Shown here: piece after piece, positions 43,834-50,994 of the stretch | Layout of the letters: each line of letters opens with the position of its first letter | How positions within the stretch are numbered: position 1 is the stretch's first letter | Assembly: GCA_013112635.1 (NCBI GenBank) | Contig: JABFGF010000003.1 | Span: 248,001 to 312,000, forward strand | DNA from: Calditrichota bacterium | Lineage (GTDB): Bacteria > Calditrichota > Calditrichia > Calditrichales > J004 | Direction: 5' to 3' | Length of the DNA: 64,000 nucleotides | Made by a program: the position numbers and the translations under genes | Notes under the pieces: model-generated | The model's database searches: none | Told to the model about the DNA's origin: nothing | The model's input: only the letters and a program-made list of their open reading frames with translations

Positions 43834-44880
43834 CTAAAACCTGATTTGCAATTCAAATATACCGCGGGAGCCTAACTGCGTGTACTGATTTGCATATTGT
43901 GCTTTTGTCTGGCGAAGATCTCCCTGTAAACGCAAGCGAACTTTTTTTGAAAAATATAAATTAAAGCCCACAACATTTTGCAATTCGTGACTTTTACTTT
44001 GATCCAGGTTTGGTACAAAAGCACTAAATAGAAAAAGTGGCTCAATCGCTTTGATAATGTTCCCATCTAAATCAAATTTGTAACTTGCTGCAAATTGCAA
44101 ACTGGAAGCATTTACTGTTTCATCTTTTTTTGTCCCGGTTATTTCATTTTTTTTGAGCGACAGGTTATAAGACATATTTTGCATGCTCAAATCAAGATTA
44201 CGAACCAGGTATGCCCCTGCAGAGATGTTTAACGATTTATCATTGTAGCCTGCATCAAATCCATAACCATGTGCTTGAAATTCAAACTCTTCTCGCCCGC
44301 CGCGAGATAATAATTGGTAGTTTGCACCAATACTGAAATCATCAAAATGATATGCGGCTCTCATAACGGCGCCGCTTTGAAAGCTGTTATTCTTGTAAAG
44401 ATTTAGGAAATAGGAAAAAGGGAAATCCTCATCTTTTTTGGAATACTTATAATATGCCTGTATCGCAATGCTTCGTCCTCCAAAACCAAGATTTGAAACG
44501 TTTTTCTGAGAATTGCTCCGTTCAACTGTGGCCAGCTTTTCCCTGTTTTCAATTTGCTCATATCCAAAAGGTAATTTTAAATGGCCAACTTTTACTTTAA
44601 AATAATCATGATATTTAAATTTCACAGAGAACTCCCGCAACTCGACATCCTGGTCAAACGAGTGAGCTCTAAAATCCAGTTGTGCATCAATCTTTTTTGA
44701 GACTTCTATATTTGCCTGGAATTTTCCTTCATAATAAGTTTCCTGGCTAACACCATTTATAATATTTCTTTCATACGATACCATTCCCGCAGCACCAAAT
44801 CCCGTAAACTCCATATCTTTTGAAAAACTGTTTGCGTAAAAAAGTAAAACAATAATAAAGCTGTGAAATACAGTTTTCAT
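43834..44880 (-). CDS. Outer-membrane porin-like beta-barrel protein
   Basis: The 348-residue protein has a signal peptide (MKTVFHSFIIVLLFYANSFS), then alternating strands across its length, including FGAAGMVSYERNI, FKVKVGHLKLPFGYEQIENREK and a last strand ending GIFELQIRF with C-terminal Phe. The block VGHLKLPFGYEQ resembles phosphate-selective (OprO/OprP-type) porins, where a long-barrel porin has GxxKxPFGxE. The substrate is not certain. It reads leftward just before the CotH-family gene, 43 bases beyond the repeat. Confidence 0.82.
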   Translation of the reverse strand: MKTVFHSFIIVLLFYANSFSKDMEFTGFGAAGMVSYERNIINGVSQETYYEGKFQANIEVSKKIDAQLDFRAHSFDQDVELREFSVKFKYHDYFKVKVGHLKLPFGYEQIENREKLATVERSNSQKNVSNLGFGGRSIAIQAYYKYSKKDEDFPFSYFLNLYKNNSFQSGAVMRAAYHFDDFSIGANYQLLSRGGREEFEFQAHGYGFDAGYNDKSLNISAGAYLVRNLDLSMQNMSYNLSLKKNEITGTKKDETVNASSLQFAASYKFDLDGNIIKAIEPLFLFSAFVPNLDQSKSHELQNVVGFNLYFSKKVRLRLQGDLRQTKAQYANQYTQLGSRGIFELQIRF

Positions 44881-44982
44881 TATAGACCTTCATTATTATG
44901 AATAAACAGGAATTAGTTTAGGATTATTTTAAAACAGATGCAATGTGCTTTAAATCCTGATTGCGAAGAGCAGAGGAACAGG

Positions 44983-45981
44983 TTACAAGTGAATAATTGC
45001 GGAAATTCCCAATGCCGACCTGCTTACAAGCCCTATAGATAATTCCAGGTTCATTGGTGAGGTGTTTGCCATTTCGTGTTTGGTAACCACGATTCTGCCG
45101 CGGGAGGTCGCAAGTTTACCGAGAGAATAGCCAATTGCAATTGCGAGTGGATAATCGCTTGCCCAGTGAACGCCATTGTTCAACATTTGGAAGGATAGGA
45201 TTGTCATTAAAGAATAGCCAAGGGGCTTGATAAATTTATATTCTTTGTAATTTTCGGAAATAACCGTCACCATCATCATTGCAGACGCCAGATGTCCTGA
45301 TGGAAAAGCATCGTATGCAGGGACATTTTTGTGATAAGTAACCTGGTTTGGAAAAAGATCCCAGCGACCACCACGTTCGGTAGATCGGTATGGGCTTTGC
45401 CGGCCTGTGATATGTTTTAATAATTGAGTGGTAAATGTGACTGTTATTAATCCTTGGGCTAACTGGCTGGCAGTTTGTAATGCACGATTATCTCTGTCTA
45501 CCAAACCATAAAGTAAAAAGGATGAAGTAATCGATGTATGTGTCCAGCCATCGCCAATAAAATATAACGAAGAGCTGAAATCCGTTGGCATTTGAATTGG
45601 AAAGCCGAAAACCTTTGCTACACTCTTTATTTTATTATTACCTTTTACACCAATTGCTTTTCCAAAATCCTGAGCACCATCAATAATATCCTGATCTGCC
45701 ATTACCAGAACAGTTGTAACACCAACCATCCAGCCGATTTGTTTTAGCTGATTTAAGCGAAAGCTGTTTTTAGCGTATTGATATAAATCTCCGGGAGCGC
45801 TAACAAAGTGTTGCAGGGGTTTTGGTTTTTTAAAAAAAATAGTTTCAGATTCGTTGATTTGGTAACCGGTATATTCACTGTTTTTAAGGGGAATTGAAGA
45901 GCCCAGCGAGTCCGAAATTTGGCCGATAAGCGTATCTTGAAATGCAATAATAAAAATTATTATGTAAAAAAAATTCTTCAT
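44983..45981 (-). CDS. PAP2-superfamily protein with altered catalytic motifs
   Basis: The protein has 332 residues from the ATG at 45981, one base after the GtrA stop; the signal peptide (MKNFFYIIIFIIAFQDTLIGQ) begins there. Several membrane helices hold the PAP2 core. Motif C2 is intact (FPSGHLASA), but C1 reads KHITGRQSP, with Ser where the second Arg of KX6RP belongs. C3 reads MLNNGVHWASD, lacking the Arg six residues before the His. Two phosphate-binding arginines thus appear lost. It may have changed substrate or activity. It follows GtrA in the same transcript. Confidence 0.87.
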   Translation of the reverse strand: MKNFFYIIIFIIAFQDTLIGQISDSLGSSIPLKNSEYTGYQINESETIFFKKPKPLQHFVSAPGDLYQYAKNSFRLNQLKQIGWMVGVTTVLVMADQDIIDGAQDFGKAIGVKGNNKIKSVAKVFGFPIQMPTDFSSSLYFIGDGWTHTSITSSFLLYGLVDRDNRALQTASQLAQGLITVTFTTQLLKHITGRQSPYRSTERGGRWDLFPNQVTYHKNVPAYDAFPSGHLASAMMMVTVISENYKEYKFIKPLGYSLMTILSFQMLNNGVHWASDYPLAIAIGYSLGKLATSRGRIVVTKHEMANTSPMNLELSIGLVSRSALGISAIIHL

Positions 45982-45982
45982 G

Positions 45983-46414
45983 TTATTTCTCGGTTTGATA
46001 CAAATTGCTCGAAAAAGTCCATTTCTCACTAACAAGAAAATTGATCATCATTCCTGCTAAAATACCGGTAATATTTGCCGCGAGATAATAAAAGTTAAAC
46101 TGGATTGTTAAAACCAGAAGAATCGTATAATTAACAAATCCGGCAATTGACGCTGAGAGATAATACCGCCACAGGCTTTGCAGAAAAGAATATTTTCTGT
46201 TTGAAATATTTACCTTCCAGGTAAAGAAATTATTCAAAATAAAATTATTTAATATTGCAACAGCAATAGCCAGTGGAGAGCTAATAAACAAGGATAATTC
46301 AATAACTTCATAAGTAATCCACAAAATGAAATTGTTGATTATAAAACCAACCAAGCCCACCATCGCAAATCTCAAAAATCTTTTAGAACGTTGGTTTCTT
46401 ATTTGGATTTTCAT
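45983..46414 (-). CDS. GtrA-family membrane protein
   Basis: The 143-residue protein has four membrane helices with family marks RFAMVGLVGFIINNFILW, ILNNFILNNFFTWKV and NITGILAGMMINFLVSEKWTF. GtrA-type proteins help move lipid-linked sugars or act with glycosyltransferases in surface polysaccharide work. It is followed at one base by the first PAP2 gene, and is preceded 42 bases upstream by another PAP2 gene on the same strand. Confidence 0.92.
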   Translation of the reverse strand: MKIQIRNQRSKRFLRFAMVGLVGFIINNFILWITYEVIELSLFISSPLAIAVAILNNFILNNFFTWKVNISNRKYSFLQSLWRYYLSASIAGFVNYTILLVLTIQFNFYYLAANITGILAGMMINFLVSEKWTFSSNLYQTEK

Positions 46415-46456
46415 AATCCATTCCTAAATGTTCAACTTTGTGATAAAGCTTATATA

Positions 46457-47296
46457 TTAAAACTTTACCGCAAATCCAATACCGTTCCTTCCAATAATAG
46501 GCTGTAATGAAAATTTCTTATTGTTTCTTTTTGACTGGCTGACAATTGTTGCCCCGATTAAATACCCCAAAGTACCACCGATAATCAAATCAGAACCCCA
46601 ATGTTTGTTTGCTTTTATCCTTTGAAAAGCCACAGAAACCGCAAAAGTATATGCCGGGATTTGCACGTACCAGGAATCATGCTGTTTGGCAATTACAGTC
46701 ATCAAGGCAAATGCACTGGAAGTGTGTCCGGATGGCATGCTCATATAATTGGCATTAAACTTATAATTAAATGGTTTGTAAAAATGAGGTCCGCGGTTAG
46801 TGTAAGGCCGGGCGCGACCGATTATAGCTTTTAACATGGTTGTGAACACACCGCTTATTATCAGCGATTGCGTCATCAGGTTGGTTGTCTCGATTATTTT
46901 TTTATTTTGGGTAAGTTTTCCTGAACCGTAGAGAACACCTGCTAATCCAAGGGTAGCATAAATGGTTCCGGGTTTATCATATGTTTCTCCAATTTTACCA
47001 AGTAATTTAGGGATTCCTGCCGGCCAGTATTCTTTTTCATAGATATATTCTTCATGGAGCTCAAAATCATTTCCAAAAATAAAATGTGCGGTAATTGCAG
47101 AATATGTCAGGATTTTCCAATTGGCGTATTCCTTTAAAGTAAATGCAGAAGAGGGTGTTGAATTAAAATTGTCCCACAGATCTGAGAAATAGTTATAATT
47201 GTTTACAGGAGTGAGTTGAAGGTTTTCCTGGGCAACAGACAATTGAATAGTGAAGAAGGCAAAACATAAAATAAGGTGGCTGGTATGTTTCTTCAT
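46457..47296 (-). CDS. PAP2-superfamily phosphatase
   Basis: The 279-residue protein has a signal peptide (ending LSVAQ) and a PAP2 domain with all three motifs: KAIIGRARP (KX6RP), MPSGHTSSA (PSGH) and RIKANKHWGSD (RX5HX3D). Such enzymes dephosphorylate lipid phosphates, for example undecaprenyl pyrophosphate or phosphatidic acid, at the periplasmic face. The C-terminus ends in a strand GRNGIGFAVKF. Substrate not known. It is 28 bases from the next PAP2 gene. Confidence 0.92.
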   Translation of the reverse strand: MKKHTSHLILCFAFFTIQLSVAQENLQLTPVNNYNYFSDLWDNFNSTPSSAFTLKEYANWKILTYSAITAHFIFGNDFELHEEYIYEKEYWPAGIPKLLGKIGETYDKPGTIYATLGLAGVLYGSGKLTQNKKIIETTNLMTQSLIISGVFTTMLKAIIGRARPYTNRGPHFYKPFNYKFNANYMSMPSGHTSSAFALMTVIAKQHDSWYVQIPAYTFAVSVAFQRIKANKHWGSDLIIGGTLGYLIGATIVSQSKRNNKKFSLQPIIGRNGIGFAVKF

Positions 47297-47324
47297 TCTA
47301 ATCCTTTCACTATTGTTTATTTAA

Positions 47325-48167
47325 TCAAAATCGTATCGAAGCTGTTATCCTGTTTGGTCCGGGAGAAATTGAAAAATTAACAGAGTTATTTTCTTTTGGT
47401 GAATTATTATAATTCATTACAAAACTGGCAACGCTATAACTTATTATTCCGGCAAAAAAAGTGTCTGATAGCCAGTGAACATTATGATAAATTCTTGCAA
47501 ACCCAACCATTGTTGCACCACCATACCAGCCAACCTTCCAATAGGTGTTATCCACAGACATGGCCATTATAGATGCAAATGCAAAAGCACTGGTTGTATG
47601 TCCGGAAGGAAAAGACCGGTATTGTGATTTTCCTCCACGAAACAATTTAAAATTCATGTGATTTTTACCGGCGTAAGGCCTGCGACGCCCAAACGAATAT
47701 TTCAGAAAGTTTGTAATGGATCGCGCAATGAAAAGAGTTTCTGCGGCCCTTAGCCCTGTCATTCTTACTTTTTCTTCTTTAAAAATAAATCCGCCAAAAT
47801 ACAACCCAAGTGCTGCCCAGTTTCCTGTCCTGCCATTAAAATGATTATCAATTTCAAATATTTTATCATTCAATTGGCTTTTGTTTCTCAGAGCAAATTT
47901 TTTAAGTGAAGGATCTACAAGAAACATTGCCGATATCGAAGCACCGCTAAAAAGGGCAAAATGCAAATCCTGTTTATCATAATTTAATGGCGATTGTACG
48001 AGCGAAAGTCCTAAGCCAAATATATGCTTTGCATCATGAACAACGGTTGATTTTACATATTCAAAATAACTGCTTTCTGTTTTGTTATCTGTTGATGTTT
48101 GTGCCTGTGCAATTAATGGAATAGTGGCCATAATTAGGAATAATTGTAAATAGGTTTTAATGGCCAT
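47325..48167 (-). CDS. PAP2-superfamily phosphatase
   Basis: The 280-residue protein has a signal peptide (MAIKTYLQLFLIMATIPLIAQAQ) followed by a PAP2 domain with intact KYSFGRRRP, FPSGHTTSA and RIYHNVHWLSD. It ends in an amphipathic strand ITASIRF. It is the first of a leftward group (PAP2, PAP2, GtrA, PAP2). Its upstream region contains two 11-base direct repeats (AAAAATGGGAT, 48239 and 48279), 40 bases apart. The substrate cannot be named. Confidence 0.92.
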   Translation of the reverse strand: MAIKTYLQLFLIMATIPLIAQAQTSTDNKTESSYFEYVKSTVVHDAKHIFGLGLSLVQSPLNYDKQDLHFALFSGASISAMFLVDPSLKKFALRNKSQLNDKIFEIDNHFNGRTGNWAALGLYFGGFIFKEEKVRMTGLRAAETLFIARSITNFLKYSFGRRRPYAGKNHMNFKLFRGGKSQYRSFPSGHTTSAFAFASIMAMSVDNTYWKVGWYGGATMVGFARIYHNVHWLSDTFFAGIISYSVASFVMNYNNSPKENNSVNFSISPGPNRITASIRF

Positions 48168-48238
48168 AAAAGTCCTTTTAAAAGAGATGTGTTAATCCCT
48201 TTTGTTTTCCTGGATGAACATAATGGTCAAATCTGGAG

Positions 48239-48289
48239 AAAAATGGGATTTTGGATTAAAATAAATCTTTCCATCGGCAAAAATGGGAT
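48239..48289. promoter_or_regulatory. Two 11-base direct repeats upstream of the PAP2 genes
   Basis: AAAAATGGGAT occurs at 48239-48249 and 48279-48289, exactly 40 bases apart, about four helical turns. The pair lies 70-120 bases before the first PAP2 start. This could be an operator for that leftward operon. No bound protein is known; chance duplication is possible in AT-rich DNA. Confidence 0.35.
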
Positions 48290-48425
48290 ATAATTAAGGA
48301 GTTGTTCTTAAATCAAATGATTAAGGCGATTGGTATTTCTGGTGAATTTTGATTTGCAAGCACGCAAACTTCCGTACGCGCTGGCTGAAATTTGAAAGAA
48401 TGATTTTACTGGAAAGAATACATAA

Positions 48426-48770
48426 TTAAAATACGAGAACCTTATCCGTACTTTCTGTTTCCTGTGCTAATGCATCCATCGTGCTTCGTTCAGTACCATC
48501 AAGTATTTCATTATTTGTGAGACCTCGTGCATCCATGCAGGTACCACAAAGTAAAACTTTTCCTTTGTTGGTTACTCGTCGAACCATACGTTCAGCGTTG
48601 TAGTAGCCATCTGGCGTTTTTTGTCCGGTTTTTGCAGCAATGACTGCATCCGCCATTAAAAAAACCACAACCTCACCACCATTTTTTATTAGTGTGTGTG
48701 CTAATCGCAAGCCATTATATAAACGTTCTGTGCCATATGGCGGATCATTGATTATAATGAGTGTTTTCAT
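48426..48770 (-). CDS. DsrE/DsrF-like protein
   Basis: The protein has 114 residues from the ATG at 48770, preceded by GGAGGATGGA; an earlier in-frame start at 48797 is inside the kinase gene with no ribosome site. The DsrE fold is shown by MKTLIIINDPPYGTERLYNGLRLAHTLI, VVVFLMADAVIAAK and KVLLCGTCMDARGL with a conserved cysteine pair. Family members carry or sense sulfur. It overlaps the 3' end of the histidine kinase gene by 26 bases, suggesting coupled translation. Confidence 0.88.
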   Translation of the reverse strand: MKTLIIINDPPYGTERLYNGLRLAHTLIKNGGEVVVFLMADAVIAAKTGQKTPDGYYNAERMVRRVTNKGKVLLCGTCMDARGLTNNEILDGTERSTMDALAQETESTDKVLVF

Positions 48771-50046
48771 TCCATCCTCCGGTTTTTTTAAAACCAAGCT
48801 TAATAGTGTGCAGTTTATTGAGGTAAATATAGTTTATTTCAAATTCATGGACGGAGCAGATTTGTTTGGCAAGAGCCAGCCCTAAGCCTGTTGAGTCCTG
48901 CCCTGGTTTGCCTTTACGAAAACGCTCAAACAGGATCTCCGTTGGCATAGCAGGTTCGGGTCCGCTGTTAGATATTTCAAAACTATTTTTGTTTAATACG
49001 AGTGAAATTTTGCCGTCATTAGTATTGTGTTTTATAGCATTACTAAACAGGTTTGACAGAAGCGTTTCTAACAGATAGGCGTTGCCGGCAATTTGCGGAT
49101 CGGCATTATAAGAGGTTTGCAGCTTTATGCCTTTCAGGCTGATGATGTCTTCAAAATTTTCAACCTGTTCCAGGATAATCTTTTTTAGAGAGAGTGTTTC
49201 ATCTTTTTTAAATTCCTGGTTTTCAATTCGCGTTAGCAGGTTAAGCTCGCTGTGTAAACGGGATAGCCTGTTGGCAGCTTTATAAGCACTGTTCAGCGAT
49301 TTTAGATTTTCCTCGTTTATATCTTTTTGCTGAAAAATCAATTCCAGCTTGGATTGAATAATGGCCAGCGGTGTCTGCATTTCATGGGAGGCGTTTTCGG
49401 AAAACTCTTTTAAAGCGAAATAATCACGGGTTAGCTTGTTGGTCATTTCAACCAGTTCTTTATTCAAATCTTTAAACTCACTTGTTTCTGTTTCAACTGT
49501 TTCAAAGCCGCCGCTTTTCTTAAAATCGAATGATTTAATCTGTGCTAAAATATTATGAAATGGCTGCCAGAGACCGCGCATCCCAAAATAGTTGAGAATA
49601 ATTATGGCAAAAAGAGTAAAGACAATTATGATAAAAAGAGAATAAATAATGCCTTCAATCAAATCATCACTTTCAATCATCGATTTGTAAATTGTAACCA
49701 GGCGGGCGTCTCCTTTGTATGTCGCTTTAAAACGGATATACCGGAAAGGTTCAAGTTCGTACTCATCCAAGTTTAAAAGAAGTGTATCTTTAAAAACGGT
49801 TTTAACAGTACCCGGTTTTTTTAATGGCTCAATAACAACTAAACTGTCTTTTGGGATCGTGATATTTTCAAAACCTTTTAGCTGATGCAATTCCCAAAGT
49901 ACATCCTCTTTTTGCTCAGTCAGCAGATCATCAATTTCTTCCAGAATTATTGATTGCAGCATAAAATAAATTGTTACACCGCTTAGAATAAAAACAACGA
50001 TGGATGTAACAACAAAGTAAAGGCTCGATTTTGTAAGTAATTTCAT
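48745..50046 (-). CDS. Sensor histidine kinase (OmpR-partner type)
   Basis: The 433-residue protein has two membrane helices (about 8-30 and 132-155) flanking a periplasmic sensor region of about 100 residues, a HAMP-like linker, then HisKA with ENASHEMQTPLAII (His221) and HATPase with LLSNLFSNAIKH and GQDSTGLGLALAK. It should phosphorylate the regulator encoded upstream. The two genes are separated by a repeat element (50083-50156) instead of the usual overlap. The signal is unknown; the neighbouring TonB-dependent receptor and porin suggest metal, phosphate or an envelope cue. Confidence 0.93.
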   Translation of the reverse strand: MKLLTKSSLYFVVTSIVVFILSGVTIYFMLQSIILEEIDDLLTEQKEDVLWELHQLKGFENITIPKDSLVVIEPLKKPGTVKTVFKDTLLLNLDEYELEPFRYIRFKATYKGDARLVTIYKSMIESDDLIEGIIYSLFIIIVFTLFAIIILNYFGMRGLWQPFHNILAQIKSFDFKKSGGFETVETETSEFKDLNKELVEMTNKLTRDYFALKEFSENASHEMQTPLAIIQSKLELIFQQKDINEENLKSLNSAYKAANRLSRLHSELNLLTRIENQEFKKDETLSLKKIILEQVENFEDIISLKGIKLQTSYNADPQIAGNAYLLETLLSNLFSNAIKHNTNDGKISLVLNKNSFEISNSGPEPAMPTEILFERFRKGKPGQDSTGLGLALAKQICSVHEFEINYIYLNKLHTIKLGFKKTGGWNENTHYNQ

Positions 50047-50082
50047 TTTACTATCTTTATCTTTTTAAATCGCAAGCTTTGG

Positions 50083-50156
50083 CTGTCATGCTGAGGCACG
50101 AAGCATCCCTTAGGCATTGGATTCTTCCCTTCGTTGTACTCCGCTCAGAATGACAG
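50083..50156. repeat. TGTCATTC-family terminal inverted repeat element, copy 5
   Basis: The element opens CTGTCATGCTGA (50083-50094) and closes TCAGAATGACAG (50145-50156), an imperfect inverted repeat. It lies between the response regulator and its histidine kinase, two genes that are normally directly adjacent. Confidence 0.78.
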
Positions 50157-50176
50157 ATTATGAGAAGACATTTCTT

Positions 50177-50854
50177 TTATTTCTCCTCAAATCTATAGCC
50201 TATCCCATAAACTGTCTGGATATAATCCTGTGCGCCGGCATTGATTAATTTCTTCCTTAAATTTTTTACATGAGAATAAATGAATTCAAAAGAATCGACC
50301 AAATCCATTTGCGAACCCCACAAATGTTCTGCAATTGTCTCTTTTGTAATAACTCGTTTTTTATTGCTAATCATATAAACAAGCAGATCAAATTCTTTTT
50401 TGGTTAAATCGATTGTTTGCTCAAGAACCTGCACTTTTCTTTCTTCCGGCTGGATTTGAATCTCGTTAAATTCAATAACCGGGCTTCCTTCAAATTGTCT
50501 GCGCCGGATTACGGAGCGCACTCTGGCATTCAACTCGGCCAGGTGAAATGGTTTCGCCAAATAATCATCTGCACCAATACCAAGGCCATTCACTTTATCA
50601 TCCAAGGCATTTTTGGCAGAAATAATAATTATCCCAGCCGGGGAATTGATCTTTTTTAAATTTTTAATAATATCCAACCCTGAACCATCGGGCAGGGTTA
50701 TATCAACAATTACACAATCATATTGGTATAAGTTGATCATCAAATCGGCATTATCAAAATCAAGGGCCGAATCGCAGATATAATCATTGTTTTTTAGATA
50801 GGCAGAAATAGATTCCGCCAGGTCCTTTTCATCTTCTACGATTAGTATTTTCAT
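50177..50854 (-). CDS. OmpR/PhoB-family response regulator
   Basis: The 225-residue protein has a receiver with Asp51 (VIVDITLPDGSG), acidic EDE at 7-9 and YLAKPFHL, followed by a winged-helix DNA-binding domain at about 125-223: LTKKEFDLLVYMISNKKRVITKE, HLWG, FEFIYSHVKNLRKKL and QTVYGIGYRF. It is divergent from the TonB-dependent receptor gene; the 140-base gap contains two 11-base direct repeats that suit an OmpR-type dimer. Its kinase gene follows on the same strand. Confidence 0.95.
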   Translation of the reverse strand: MKILIVEDEKDLAESISAYLKNNDYICDSALDFDNADLMINLYQYDCVIVDITLPDGSGLDIIKNLKKINSPAGIIIISAKNALDDKVNGLGIGADDYLAKPFHLAELNARVRSVIRRRQFEGSPVIEFNEIQIQPEERKVQVLEQTIDLTKKEFDLLVYMISNKKRVITKETIAEHLWGSQMDLVDSFEFIYSHVKNLRKKLINAGAQDYIQTVYGIGYRFEEK

Positions 50855-50927
50855 TTGTACCCGCTTTCTACACCACGAAGATACATCTCAAATCTGAAAA
50901 TATTCTGTTTTTTTTCCAGCTGCTGTA

Positions 50928-50949
50928 ATCTACAAAATATCTACAAAAT
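50928..50949 (+). promoter_or_regulatory. Tandem 11-base direct repeat, likely OmpR-family operator
   Basis: ATCTACAAAAT occurs twice in perfect head-to-tail order (50928-50938 and 50939-50949). An imperfect third match (ATCTGAAAATA) starts at 50892. PhoB/OmpR-type regulators bind such 11-base direct repeats as dimers. The repeats end seven bases before a TATAAT (50957-50962), so they occupy the -35 position, as in PhoB-activated promoters. The gene for an OmpR-type regulator is 74 bases to the left. Binding is inferred. Confidence 0.6.
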
Positions 50950-50956
50950 TCATTTT

Positions 50957-50962
50957 TATAAT
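50957..50962 (+). promoter_or_regulatory. Putative -10 box of the TonB-dependent receptor gene
   Basis: TATAAT lies 32 bases before the receptor start, with no -35 consensus; a tandem operator-like repeat takes the place of the -35 box. GGAGGG at 50983-50988 is the ribosome site. A TAnnTTTG-type Bacteroidota promoter was not recognised here. Confidence 0.4.
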
Positions 50963-50994
50963 GTGCCGTCAAAAAATATAGTGGAGGGCATAAT

